This document shows, piece by piece, positions 8,801 through 16,243 of a stretch of 64,000 nt of DNA. The stretch lies in contig NZ_JAUHJQ010000002.1 of NCBI RefSeq assembly GCF_030412965.1, positions 62,001 to 126,000 of the forward strand. The letters run 5' to 3'. The first letter of the stretch is position 1, and each line of letters starts with the position of its first letter. The position numbers and the translations under genes are program-made. Below the pieces are notes generated by a model that did not search any database, was not told the DNA's origin, and worked only from the letters and a program-made list of their open reading frames with translations. The stretch is from Nocardioides oceani. Its GTDB lineage: Bacteria; Actinomycetota; Actinomycetes; Propionibacteriales; Nocardioidaceae.

Positions 8801-10744
8801 CGCGGCATCGACTGCCAGGCCGAGGACTTCACTGCCGTCGGCATCGGCGACATGTCCGGCGACGTCTTCGGCAACGGCCTGCTCCGCTCCGAGCACACCC
8901 GGCTGGTGGCCGCGTTCGACCACCGCGACATCTTCCTCGACCCCGACCCGGACCCCGCGACGTCCTTCGCCGAGCGGCGCCGGCTCTTCGACCTGCCCCG
9001 CTCGAGCTGGCGCGACTACGACGAGTCGCTCCTCTCCGAGGGCGGCGGCATCTGGTCGCGGTCGGCCAAGTCGGTGCCGGTCTCCGCGCAGGTACGCCGC
9101 GTGCTCGGCCTGCCCGACGACGTCGAGCGGCTCACGCCCCACGAGCTCATCCGGGCGATCCTCTGCGCCCCGGTGGACCTGCTGTGGAACGGCGGCATCG
9201 GCACCTACGTCAAGGCCTCCGACGAGCCGCACGCGGCCGCCGGCGACAAGGCCAACGACGCGATCCGCGTCGACGGCCGCGACCTGCGGGCCCGCTGCGT
9301 CGGCGAGGGCGGCAACCTCGGCCTCACCCAGGCCGGCCGGATCGAGTACGCCCGCTCCGGCGTCGGCGGCGAGGGCGGCCGAATCAACACCGACTTCATC
9401 GACAACTCCGCGGGCGTCGACACCTCCGACCACGAGGTCAACATCAAGATCCTGCTCGACCGCGTGGTGCGCGACGGCGACCTGACGACCAAGCAGCGCA
9501 ACGCGGTCCTCGCCGAGATGACCGACGAGGTCGCCGAGCTGGTGGTGCGCGACAACTACGAGCAGAACCTCGCCCTGGCCAACGCCGCTGCGCACGCCCC
9601 CTCGCTGCTGCACGTCCACGAGGAGTGGATGCGGCGGCTGGAGGACCAGGGCGTGCTCGACCGCGAGGTGGAGGGCCTGCCCTCGCGTGCGGAGGTGCGG
9701 CGCCGCATCGAGCGGCACGAGGGGCTGACCGTCCCCGAGCTCTCGGTGCTGCTGTCGTGGACCAAGATCGTCCTCGCCGACCGGCTGCTCGCCTCCGACC
9801 TGCCGGACGACCCCTACCTCGAGCTGGACCTGCGCAACTACTTCCCCCAGCCGGTCCGGGAGGGCTTCGGGCCGCAGGTCGAGAGCCACCCGCTGCGCCG
9901 CGAGATCATCGTGACCCAGGTGGTCAACGACCTGGTCAACGGCGCCGGCATGACCTTCGTGCCGCGGCTGGCCGGCGAGACCGGCGCGGACGTCGCCGAC
10001 CTCACCCGCGCCAACTTCGTCGCCCGCGAGATCTTCGCCTCGCTGCCGCTCCGGCTGGAGCTGCAGGGCTACGACAACCGGCTCGACGCGCGCGTCCAGA
10101 CCCGGATGCGGATCGAGATGCGCACGCTCGTCGAGCGGGCCACCCGCTGGCTGGTCGCCCACCGGCGGCCGCCGCTGGACAGCCAGGCGACGGTCGAGGA
10201 GTTCCGCGGGCCGGTGCAGGCGGTCGTCGGGCGGCTGCCCGAGCTGATGACCGGCCGCGAGCTCGCGTCCTTCGAGGGGCGCCGCGACCGGCTCGCCGGC
10301 GACGGCGTGCCCGCGGACCTGGCCGAGCGGGTGGCGGTGCTGTCGCCGGCGTACGCCGTGCTCGGGATCGTGGAGACCGCCGCCCGCGAGGACCTGGACG
10401 CGGCCGACGTGGCGCGCGTGCACTTCACCCTCGGCGAGCGGCTCGGCCTGCCGGCCGTGGTGCAGCGGATCGTCGCACTGCCGCGGCAGGACCGCTGGCA
10501 GACGATGGCGCGCGCGGCGCTGCGCGAGGACCTCCACTCGGTGCACGCCCAGCTCACCGCCCAGGTGCTGCGGAGCACCTCCGCCGAGGACCCCGCGCCC
10601 GCCCGCGTCGCGAGCTGGGAGGACGCCGACGGCGTCGTCGTCGGCCGCGCCGCCGCCACGCTCGAGGAGATCTGCGCCGACGACGCCGCCGACCTCGCGC
10701 GGCTCTCGGTCGCCCTGCGGGTGGTGCGGGGGCTGCTCACCTGA
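5840..10744 (+). CDS. gdh: NAD-dependent glutamate dehydrogenase, large (~180 kDa) type
   Basis: A 1634-residue cytoplasmic enzyme that deaminates glutamate to 2-oxoglutarate with NAD. Its length matches the large GDH class of Streptomyces, mycobacteria and proteobacteria. The N-terminal half holds the regulatory ACT-like region (for example DDMPFLVDSLTMELSRQ). The catalytic core begins near residue 831 with RGGLRWSDRRDDFRTE, followed by VGAKGGF around residue 864 and the nucleotide-binding region with AVGIGDMSGDVFGNGLL. The C-terminal helical domain is complete. I chose the GTG at 5840 because family similarity begins just after it (SRATQDRDKADLL), although the frame is open upstream. It is probably involved in amino-acid catabolism together with pruA. 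Confidence 0.95.
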   Translation: MSRATQDRDKADLLGRAIELARAGRGSGGPPHDRVGELLRGYYRHVAPEDLLERSETDVYGALASHHRLAEDRPQGRAAVRVSTPTVAEHGWSAGGHSVVEVVVDDMPFLVDSLTMELSRQLRDVHVVVHPLFDVVRDVAGALRSVTPVEDGAKEPAEDAVRESWMHVEVDRLADDEDVAALEEDLQRVLGDVREAVEDWSKMHARIREIVDGLEQSPPPLDPEEVRQARELLTWLADEHFTFLGYREYHLEEREGHDHLRADPGTGLGILRFDPPQSEESGRLPEKVSAKAREKTLLVLAKANSRSTVHRPAYLDYVGVKTFDAAGEVVGERRFLGLFSSAAYTESLMRIPLVREKAAAVLARSGFDPRSHDGKALLDTLETYPRDELFHTPVDELAPVAEAAMQARERRAVRIFARPDTYGRYVSVLVYLPRDRYNTAVRERFAAILAERLGGESVEFTVRIDESTTARVHFVVHLPAEARASGAETDLDTADLERRLTEASRSWRDDVTTAVLAGHGEEAGTALARRYVESFPAAYQEDFTARTAAIDVGRLEAIPGEDGIDLALHEELDAGRGEVRLKVYRIGEPLSLSTVLPMLSSLGVEVVDERPYELTGLGRRSFVYEFGLRHGGDLPAQARELVQDALRAVWDGYSETDGFNALVLAAGLTWRQASVLRAYARYMRQGGSPFALSSLAGALVGNVDITRLLVELFETRFDPAYAGEGPGTDPDDRAARQGELREQVLRALDDVVSLDHDRILRSYLAHVGATLRTNYFRPEGDRPDGAPRRYLSFKLDPSQLPDLPAPRPRFEIFVHSPRVEGVHLRFGSVARGGLRWSDRRDDFRTEVLGLVKAQMVKNTVIVPVGAKGGFYCKQLPPQTDRDAWLAEGQACYRTFIRGLLDVTDNLVDGATVPAPHVVRHDGDDTYLVVAADKGTATFSDIANGVAADYGFWLGDAFASGGSVGYDHKAMGITARGAWVSVQRHFRERGIDCQAEDFTAVGIGDMSGDVFGNGLLRSEHTRLVAAFDHRDIFLDPDPDPATSFAERRRLFDLPRSSWRDYDESLLSEGGGIWSRSAKSVPVSAQVRRVLGLPDDVERLTPHELIRAILCAPVDLLWNGGIGTYVKASDEPHAAAGDKANDAIRVDGRDLRARCVGEGGNLGLTQAGRIEYARSGVGGEGGRINTDFIDNSAGVDTSDHEVNIKILLDRVVRDGDLTTKQRNAVLAEMTDEVAELVVRDNYEQNLALANAAAHAPSLLHVHEEWMRRLEDQGVLDREVEGLPSRAEVRRRIERHEGLTVPELSVLLSWTKIVLADRLLASDLPDDPYLELDLRNYFPQPVREGFGPQVESHPLRREIIVTQVVNDLVNGAGMTFVPRLAGETGADVADLTRANFVAREIFASLPLRLELQGYDNRLDARVQTRMRIEMRTLVERATRWLVAHRRPPLDSQATVEEFRGPVQAVVGRLPELMTGRELASFEGRRDRLAGDGVPADLAERVAVLSPAYAVLGIVETAAREDLDAADVARVHFTLGERLGLPAVVQRIVALPRQDRWQTMARAALREDLHSVHAQLTAQVLRSTSAEDPAPARVASWEDADGVVVGRAAATLEEICADDAADLARLSVALRVVRGLLT

Positions 10745-10782
10745 GCGCGGCCGGCGGCGGCGACCCCTCTAGGCTCGGCTGC

Positions 10783-11337
10783 GTGGACAGGCTGGTGGCG
10801 GCGGACGGCCTGCGGGTCGCGGCGCTGGTCAGCCTGGTGGTCGGCCTGGCGGCGTACGGCGGGATCGCGGGGGCGGTGTTCTTCCTCGTCCTCGGCGGCA
10901 CGATGGTGCCGCGGGCGGCGTCGGCGCCCGGTGCGCTGGACGCGACGTACTGCCTGACCATCCTGGTGGCCGCCTGGGCCGCGGTGCTCGACTGGTACCT
11001 CAAGGTGCCGTGGCTCGACGTCGTCGTGCACGCGGCCGCGACCGGCGTAATCGCGGCGCTGGTGCAGGTCGTGCTGGTGCGGGTCGGGATGGCGTCGGCG
11101 GCCGAGACCGCGCTGCGCTTCCCGCGCTCGGCGGTGACGGTGCTGACGGCCGCGACCGGGACGGCGCTGGCGGTCGTGTGGGAGCTCGGCGAGTGGTACG
11201 GGCACACCTATCTCGACAGCCGGATCCAGGTGGGGTACGACGACACGGTCGGCGACCTCGCCGCCGGCATGGTCGGGGCGCTGGTCGCCGGGGTGCTGCT
11301 CGGCAGCGGGCTGCTGCTGCGCGGGGCGCGCCGGTGA
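10783..11337 (+). CDS. polytopic membrane protein (DUF2238/YjdF-like)
   Basis: A 184-residue membrane protein with four to five hydrophobic segments. The C-terminal region carries WELGEWYGHTYLDS, then GYDDTVGDLAAGMVGAL, the motif pair typical of the DUF2238/YjdF membrane family. The acidic and aromatic residues inside membrane-flanking positions suggest a conserved functional core, but no reaction is known. The GTG start at 10783 lies 38 bases after the gdh stop, and the end overlaps the glycosyltransferase start by four bases. Confidence 0.75.
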   Translation: MDRLVAADGLRVAALVSLVVGLAAYGGIAGAVFFLVLGGTMVPRAASAPGALDATYCLTILVAAWAAVLDWYLKVPWLDVVVHAAATGVIAALVQVVLVRVGMASAAETALRFPRSAVTVLTAATGTALAVVWELGEWYGHTYLDSRIQVGYDDTVGDLAAGMVGALVAGVLLGSGLLLRGARR

Positions 11338-12077
11338 CCCGCCCGAGCCGCCCGCTGCCCACGGTCAGCGTGGTCATCCCCGCCCGCGACGACGCGCCCG
11401 CGCTGCGGCGGTGCCTGGACCTGCTGGCGCGCCAGACGGTCGCCCCGCTGGAGGTGGTCGTCGTCGACAACGGCTCGACCGACGACACCGCGGCCGTCGC
11501 CCGCGACCTCGGCGCACGGGTGGTGGAGGAGCCGCGGGTCGGCATCCCGCCGGCGGCCGCCACCGGCTACGACGCCGCGACCGGCGAGGTGATCGCCCGG
11601 CTCGACGCGGACTCGCGGCCCGGCCCGCGCTGGGTCGAGCGCGTCGCCCGCCGGATGAGCGACTCCGGGCTGGACGCCGCGACCGGCGTCGGGGCGTTCC
11701 ACGACCTGCCGTGGGGCGTGCGGCACGTCGCGGCGGCGGCGTACCTCGGGGCGTACTACCTGCTCACCCACCTCGCCCTCGGCCACACCGCCCTGTGGGG
11801 CTCCAGCATGGCGCTGCGCCGGTCGACCTGGGAGGCGGTGCGGGCCGACGTCCACCGGCTCGACCCCGAGCTGCACGACGACATGGACCTCGCCTTCGTG
11901 CTCGGCCCGACTCGCCGGATCCGCCTCGACCCGATGCTGGTCGTCGGCGTCTCGGGCCGCAGCCTCCGCGGCCGCGCGCAGCTGCGCCGGCGCTTCGACC
12001 GGGCCCGCCGCACCCTCGAGGTCAACTGGGCCGTCTCGCCGCCGTGGCTGCGGTGGCGCGACCGGTTCTCGCGCTGA
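11334..12077 (+). CDS. family 2 glycosyltransferase
   Basis: A 247-residue GT-A enzyme. The N-terminus has the GT2 signature SVVIPARDDAPALRRCLDLL with VVVDNGSTDDTA. The metal and nucleotide-sugar DxD motif is RLDADSRPGPRW, and an acidic acceptor-site segment follows (ELHDDMDLAFVLG). One hydrophobic stretch near residues 135-150 may touch the membrane. The translational overlap with the preceding membrane protein suggests joint expression. The sugar and acceptor cannot be inferred. It converges on the carotenoid operon. Confidence 0.88.
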   Translation: MTRPSRPLPTVSVVIPARDDAPALRRCLDLLARQTVAPLEVVVVDNGSTDDTAAVARDLGARVVEEPRVGIPPAAATGYDAATGEVIARLDADSRPGPRWVERVARRMSDSGLDAATGVGAFHDLPWGVRHVAAAAYLGAYYLLTHLALGHTALWGSSMALRRSTWEAVRADVHRLDPELHDDMDLAFVLGPTRRIRLDPMLVVGVSGRSLRGRAQLRRRFDRARRTLEVNWAVSPPWLRWRDRFSR

Positions 12078-12084
12078 CTCCCTC

Positions 12085-12150
12085 TTCAGCGACCTTGTGG
12101 TCGCTGCACCATGCGCAGGACGCGTGTGGAGCGACCACGAGGTCGCTGGA
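12085..12150. terminator. long inverted repeat between converging genes
   Basis: Arms at 12087-12105 and 12130-12148 pair over 19 bases with one G-U, and the loop can pair further (12109-12116 with 12122-12129). The result is a nearly continuous hairpin of about 60 bases. Each arm is itself partly palindromic (AGCGACC...GGTCGCT). The element separates the glycosyltransferase from the end of the carotenoid operon and probably acts as a bidirectional U-less terminator. Confidence 0.6.
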
Positions 12151-12167
12151 CACCCGCCAGGAGCCGC

Positions 12168-13082
12168 TCAGCGCAGCGAGATCCAGATGAACAGCTGGGT
12201 GACGAGGAAGCCGGTCACGTAGTTCAGCCACAGGAACCGCCGCCAGCCCGCGTTGGCACCCTCGCAGGTGGCGTCGGTGACCCGGACGAACGGCGCGACG
12301 TTGGCGACGTAGGGCAGGACGAGCGCCGCGGCGAGGGTGCCCGGCCAGGGGAGGGCGAGCAGGACGAGCCCGGCGGCGACGTACGCCCCGAGCGCGAACC
12401 AGACCGTCCCGCGGGCGCCGATGACGGTGCCCACCGAGGCGATGCCGCCGGCCCGGTCGGCGACGACGTCCTGGACGGCGCCGAAGGCGTGCGAGCCGAT
12501 GCCCCACAGGAAGAAGCCGAGGACCGCCGCGACCGTGGTCGTGTCCGCGGGCGCGTCGGCCAGCGCGAGGCCGAGGACCGCCGGGCTGACGAAGTGGGTG
12601 CTGGAGGTCAGCGAGTCGAGGAACGGCCGCTCCTTGAAGCGCAGCACCGGGGCGGAGTACGCCACCACCGCGAACACGCTCACCGCGAGCACCAGCCGGG
12701 AGGCGCCGTCACCGACGGCCACCAGGTAGGCCACGAACGGGAGGTTCGTGGCGATGGCGAGCCCGATCGTCAGCCGGTGCACCGACTGGTCGAGCACGAC
12801 GCCCTCGACGCCGCCCTTGCGCGGGTTGCGGATGTCGGACTCGTAGTCGAAGACGTCGTTCACGCCGTACATCAGCAGGTTGTACGGCACGAGGAACCAC
12901 AGGGTGCCGAGCACGAGGAGGGTGTCGACGTCCCCGCCGGCGAGGAGGTACGCCGCGGCGAAGGGGTAGGCGGTGTTGACCCAGGAGAGCGGACGCGAGG
13001 ACCCGAGCACCTGGCCCAGGAGCGGGATCGGTCCTCGGCGCGGTGCGCGGCGGCCGGCGGGCGCGGTGGCGGTCACGGTCAC
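12168..13082 (-). CDS. crtEb: lycopene elongase-type UbiA prenyltransferase (C50 carotenoid)
   Basis: A 304-residue membrane prenyltransferase of the UbiA superfamily. It has about eight hydrophobic segments and the two Asp-rich motifs expected for prenyl diphosphate and Mg binding: NDVFDYESDIRNPRKGG and the later VQDVVADRAGG. In Corynebacterium and Micrococcus C50 clusters the last gene (crtEb or crtE2) adds two C5 units to lycopene. The position here, directly after two half-size cyclase genes, is the same. The GTG start at 13082 overlaps the crtYf stop by four bases; a second in-frame GTG at 13076 is possible. The function is inferred from motifs plus synteny. Confidence 0.88.
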   Translation of the reverse strand: MTVTATAPAGRRAPRRGPIPLLGQVLGSSRPLSWVNTAYPFAAAYLLAGGDVDTLLVLGTLWFLVPYNLLMYGVNDVFDYESDIRNPRKGGVEGVVLDQSVHRLTIGLAIATNLPFVAYLVAVGDGASRLVLAVSVFAVVAYSAPVLRFKERPFLDSLTSSTHFVSPAVLGLALADAPADTTTVAAVLGFFLWGIGSHAFGAVQDVVADRAGGIASVGTVIGARGTVWFALGAYVAAGLVLLALPWPGTLAAALVLPYVANVAPFVRVTDATCEGANAGWRRFLWLNYVTGFLVTQLFIWISLR

Positions 13083-13387
13083 CGATCCTCCTCCTCGGAC
13101 AGCAGCAGCCACAGGGCGGGCAGCGCGAGCACGGCGGCGAGCGGCCAGGCGAGGTCCTCGACGGGCGCCTTCCACAGCAGGAACGCCGGCTCGGCGCCCT
13201 CGCCGTAGCGGAAGAGGTCGGCGAGGATCATCAGGCTGTCGAAGACCACGGTCAGCACGAACAGCGCGGCGGCGGTCAGCGCGGTCGCGGCCCACCAGGC
13301 GCGGCCGGGACGGCGGAGCGCGGCCGCGACCACGAGCACCGCGGCGGAGAGGACGAGGAAGATCCCCGCGAGGCCGGCGTAGGTCAT
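13079..13387 (-). CDS. crtYf: C50 carotenoid cyclase subunit (CrtYf-like, lycopene cyclase domain)
   Basis: A 102-residue membrane protein with three hydrophobic segments and the motif APVEDLAWPL, which corresponds to the PxEE-type signature of the small lycopene-cyclase-domain proteins. Such proteins act as heterodimers with the neighbouring subunit to close the ionone rings of C50 carotenoids. Its start overlaps the crtYe stop by four bases, and its own stop overlaps crtEb. I name it by position, since the order I-Ye-Yf-Eb equals that of the decaprenoxanthin cluster. Confidence 0.85.
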   Translation of the reverse strand: MTYAGLAGIFLVLSAAVLVVAAALRRPGRAWWAATALTAAALFVLTVVFDSLMILADLFRYGEGAEPAFLLWKAPVEDLAWPLAAVLALPALWLLLSEEEDR

Positions 13388-13719
13388 GCCTCGCTCCGCA
13401 CGCGCGGCGCCAGCAGGAGCCGGAACAGCTGGTGCAACACCATCGTGAGGTAGCAGAGGAACACGATGAAGAACAGCTCCTCCAGCGGCAGCTCGGGGGC
13501 CAGCTCGATGCCGGTCATCGCGTCGGACTCGCCGCGGTGGTACATGTCCGCGCCGATCGCGATGAGGTCCCAGACGAGGAACAGCACGGTCCCGGCCGCC
13601 ACGACCGCCAGCGCGCGGCGCGCGGAGCCCGCCCGGAAGAGGAACAGGCGCCAGCGCCGGTCCACCAGCCCCATGCAGACGGTGGGCACGAGGATCGACA
13701 GCAGGTAGAGCGCGCTCAC
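13384..13719 (-). CDS. crtYe: C50 carotenoid cyclase subunit (CrtYe-like, lycopene cyclase domain)
   Basis: A 111-residue membrane protein with three hydrophobic helices and the cyclase motif LPLEELFFIVFLCYL. It is the partner of the CrtYf-like protein, and both are needed for the heterodimeric cyclase. The GTG start at 13719 lies inside the crtI stop (GTGA). The RRWRLFLFRAG loop after helix 1 is the positively charged cytoplasmic turn typical of the family. Whether the product ring is epsilon, gamma or beta cannot be told from the sequence. Confidence 0.87.
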   Translation of the reverse strand: MSALYLLSILVPTVCMGLVDRRWRLFLFRAGSARRALAVVAAGTVLFLVWDLIAIGADMYHRGESDAMTGIELAPELPLEELFFIVFLCYLTMVLHQLFRLLLAPRVRSEA

Positions 13720-15302
13720 GCGTGCGGCTCCGGGGCGGGCTCCGGGGAGGGGCCGGTCGAGCGGTCCTCGCGCAGCCGCTTGAGGACGAGCTCGGCGGAG
13801 ATCAGGCACATCGGCAGACCGATGCCGGGGCGCGTGGCGTAGCCGGCGTAGAAGAGCCCGTCGACCTTGCGCGAGACGTTCCCGGCGCGGAAGAAGGCGC
13901 TCTGCTTGAGCACGTGGCCGGGCCCGAGCGCGCCGCCCTGCCAGGAGTTGAGGCCGTCCTCGAAGTCGGCCGGGCCGATGGTCCGGCGCACCTCGACCCG
14001 GGCCGCCAGGTCCGGCACCCCGGCCCAGGTCGCGACCTGGTCGATCGCGGCGTCGACGGCCTTCTCGACGGCCGGGTCGCCGGCACCGTCGACACCTCCG
14101 TGCCCGATCGCGGGGTCCGCGGGCACCGGGATCAGCACGAACAGGTTCTCCTTGCCCGCGGGGGCGACGGTGTCGTCGGTCGCGCTGGGCCGGCAGACGT
14201 AGATCGAGGCCGGGTCGGGCACCCGCCGGGCGCGGCCGAAGATGTCGTCGAAGTTCGCCCGCCAGTCGCTGGTGAAGAACAGCGAGTGGTGCGCCAGCTC
14301 GGGCAGCCCGCCGTCGACGCCGAGCAGCGCGAGCACCGCGCCGGGACCGGCGTCGCGCTTGCGCCACCACGACTCCGGGTAGGTCTGCAGCGGCCGCGGC
14401 AGCAGCCGGGTCTCGAGGTGGTGCAGGTCGGCGGCGCCGACCACCACGTCGGCGTCGAGCTGCTCGCGGGTGCCGTCGGCGGCGACGTACGCCACCCCGG
14501 TCGCGACCGCGCGGCCCCGCGCGGCCGGCCTGGTGCGGATCTCCTCGACCGTGCAGCCGGTGCGGATCCGCACGCCGTGCTGCTCGGCCGTCCGTGCGAC
14601 GGCCTCGATCAGCGTGGTGAAGCCGCCGCGCGGGTAGAGCACGCCGTCGGCGAGGTCCATCCAGCTCATCAGGTGGTACATGCTCGGCGCCCGCTCCGGC
14701 GAGGTGCCGAGGAAGACCGCGGGGTAGCCCAGCACCTGCCGCAGCCGGGGGTCCTCGAAGCGCGCGGCGACGTGGCTCTCCAGCGAGCGGGTGAGCAGGC
14801 CGGACAGGCGCGGTCCGTTGCGCAGAATGTTCGCGCTCAGCAGCGAGGCGGAGGACTCGAAGCTGGTGTAGAGGAACTGCTGCACGGCGAGGTCGTAGAC
14901 GTGCCGGGCGGAGTCGAGGTACGCCGCCAGCGCGTCGCCCGCGCCGGGCTGCACCGACTCGAAGAGGGCGATGTTGGCGTCCCGGTCCGCGGCGATGTCG
15001 AGGTGCTCGTCGCGGCCCTCGAAGAAGACCCGGTAGCCCGGGTCGAGCCGGACCAGGTCGAGCTGCTCGGCCGCGGTCGTGCCGAGCATCGCGAAGAAGT
15101 GCTCGAAGACCTCGGGCATGAGGTACCAGGACGGGCCGGTGTCGAAGCGGAAGCCGTCGGCCTCCCACGAGCCGGCGCGCCCTCCGACCTCGTCGCGCTG
15201 CTCGAGCAGGTCCACCGACCAGCCGTCGGCCGCCAGCAGCGCGGCGGTGGCCAGGCCGGTGATGCCGCCGCCGATGACGACGGCCGTCCCGGGGTCCCTC
15301 AT
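13716..15302 (-). CDS. crtI: phytoene desaturase
   Basis: A 528-residue FAD enzyme that introduces the double bonds converting phytoene to lycopene. The N-terminal dinucleotide-binding motif is VVIGGGITGLATAALLA, with the acidic end in LLEQRDEVGGRAGSW. The C-terminal FAD motif is GLFYAGYATRPGIGLPMCL, the bacterial carotenoid desaturase signature. The protein is soluble but expected to associate with membranes. Its ATG lies within the crtB stop (ATGA). The length is normal for CrtI, and nothing suggests the related ketolase CrtO type. Confidence 0.95.
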   Translation of the reverse strand: MRDPGTAVVIGGGITGLATAALLAADGWSVDLLEQRDEVGGRAGSWEADGFRFDTGPSWYLMPEVFEHFFAMLGTTAAEQLDLVRLDPGYRVFFEGRDEHLDIAADRDANIALFESVQPGAGDALAAYLDSARHVYDLAVQQFLYTSFESSASLLSANILRNGPRLSGLLTRSLESHVAARFEDPRLRQVLGYPAVFLGTSPERAPSMYHLMSWMDLADGVLYPRGGFTTLIEAVARTAEQHGVRIRTGCTVEEIRTRPAARGRAVATGVAYVAADGTREQLDADVVVGAADLHHLETRLLPRPLQTYPESWWRKRDAGPGAVLALLGVDGGLPELAHHSLFFTSDWRANFDDIFGRARRVPDPASIYVCRPSATDDTVAPAGKENLFVLIPVPADPAIGHGGVDGAGDPAVEKAVDAAIDQVATWAGVPDLAARVEVRRTIGPADFEDGLNSWQGGALGPGHVLKQSAFFRAGNVSRKVDGLFYAGYATRPGIGLPMCLISAELVLKRLREDRSTGPSPEPAPEPHA

Positions 15303-16243
15303 CGGGTGCCCCGCACGAGGGTCCGGGCGACGACGCGCGCCTTGGCCGGCCCGGGCACCCGCACCCGCTCGGTCCGGATCCGCTCGGCCGGGGTGGCGCT
15401 CAGCCGCGCGCAGAGCTCGGCGAAGAGCCCGTGGGCGAGGGCGACCGCGCTGCGGCAGCCGGCCGGCAGCTGGCGGATCGCCTCGGCGGCGGCGTCGAGG
15501 TCGGCCTCGATGTCGGCGAGGATCAGGTCGCGGGCGCGGTCGTCGAGGCGCGCCGGGTCCAGGCCCGGGAAGTAGTGGCGTCCCAGCTGCCCGTCGTCGG
15601 CCGCGAGGTCGCGCAGGAAGTTGACCTTCTGGAAGGCCGCGCCGAGCCGGCGGGCCCCCGGGGCGAGGCGGTCGTACGTCGCGTGGCCACCCGGCTCGTC
15701 GGCGAGGAACGCGCGCAGGCACATCAGCCCCACCACCTCGGCCGAGCCGTACACGTAGCGCGCGAACGATTCGGCGTCGTGCTCGACCCGGAACAGGTCG
15801 GTGCGCATCGAGGCGAAGAACGGGTCCACCAGCGACCGGTCGATGCCGCACGCGCGGGCGGAGCGGCCGAAGGCGTGGACGACGAGGTTGGCGCTGTGCC
15901 CGGTGGCCATCGCCGCGTGGACGTCGGCCTCGAGGGCGTCGAGGACGCGCGCCTGGTGGGCGCGGGTGCCGTCGGGCCGGGGGGCGTCGACGACCTCGTC
16001 GGCCACCCGGACCATCGCGTAGACGTTGCGGACGTGGGTGCGGACCGGCTCGGCGAGCAGCCGCGTGGCCAGGCCGAAGGACGAGGAGTAGCGCTTGATG
16101 ACGACCGCGGCGGCGGCTTCCGCGACCCGGTCGTAGTCGTCGGCGGGGCTGCCCGGCGTCGCGCCGCCCCGTCGGCCGGCCCACGCGGGCCGGCCCTGCG
16201 ACTGCTCCTCGGAGCCTCCCGGCGTGCGCTCCATCGCGGTCAT
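15299..16243 (-). CDS. crtB: phytoene synthase
   Basis: A 314-residue enzyme that condenses two geranylgeranyl diphosphates head-to-head into phytoene. Both Asp-rich motifs are present: VRVADEVVDAPR and FLRDLAADDGQLGRHYFP. The N-terminal 40 residues are a Gly/Ser/Arg-rich extension with low complexity. The ATG at 16243 is supported by a GAGGAG ribosome-binding site seven bases upstream; an in-frame ATG at 16234 would lack it. The start overlaps the crtE stop and the stop overlaps the crtI start, so the whole block is translationally coupled. Confidence 0.95.
   Translation of the reverse strand: MTAMERTPGGSEEQSQGRPAWAGRRGGATPGSPADDYDRVAEAAAAVVIKRYSSSFGLATRLLAEPVRTHVRNVYAMVRVADEVVDAPRPDGTRAHQARVLDALEADVHAAMATGHSANLVVHAFGRSARACGIDRSLVDPFFASMRTDLFRVEHDAESFARYVYGSAEVVGLMCLRAFLADEPGGHATYDRLAPGARRLGAAFQKVNFLRDLAADDGQLGRHYFPGLDPARLDDRARDLILADIEADLDAAAEAIRQLPAGCRSAVALAHGLFAELCARLSATPAERIRTERVRVPGPAKARVVARTLVRGTR

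Noticed and set aside
5843..10546. A 1567-codon minus-strand frame opposite glutamate dehydrogenase
   Set aside because: It has the same shadow-frame composition; the plus-strand frame matches a known enzyme across its full length.
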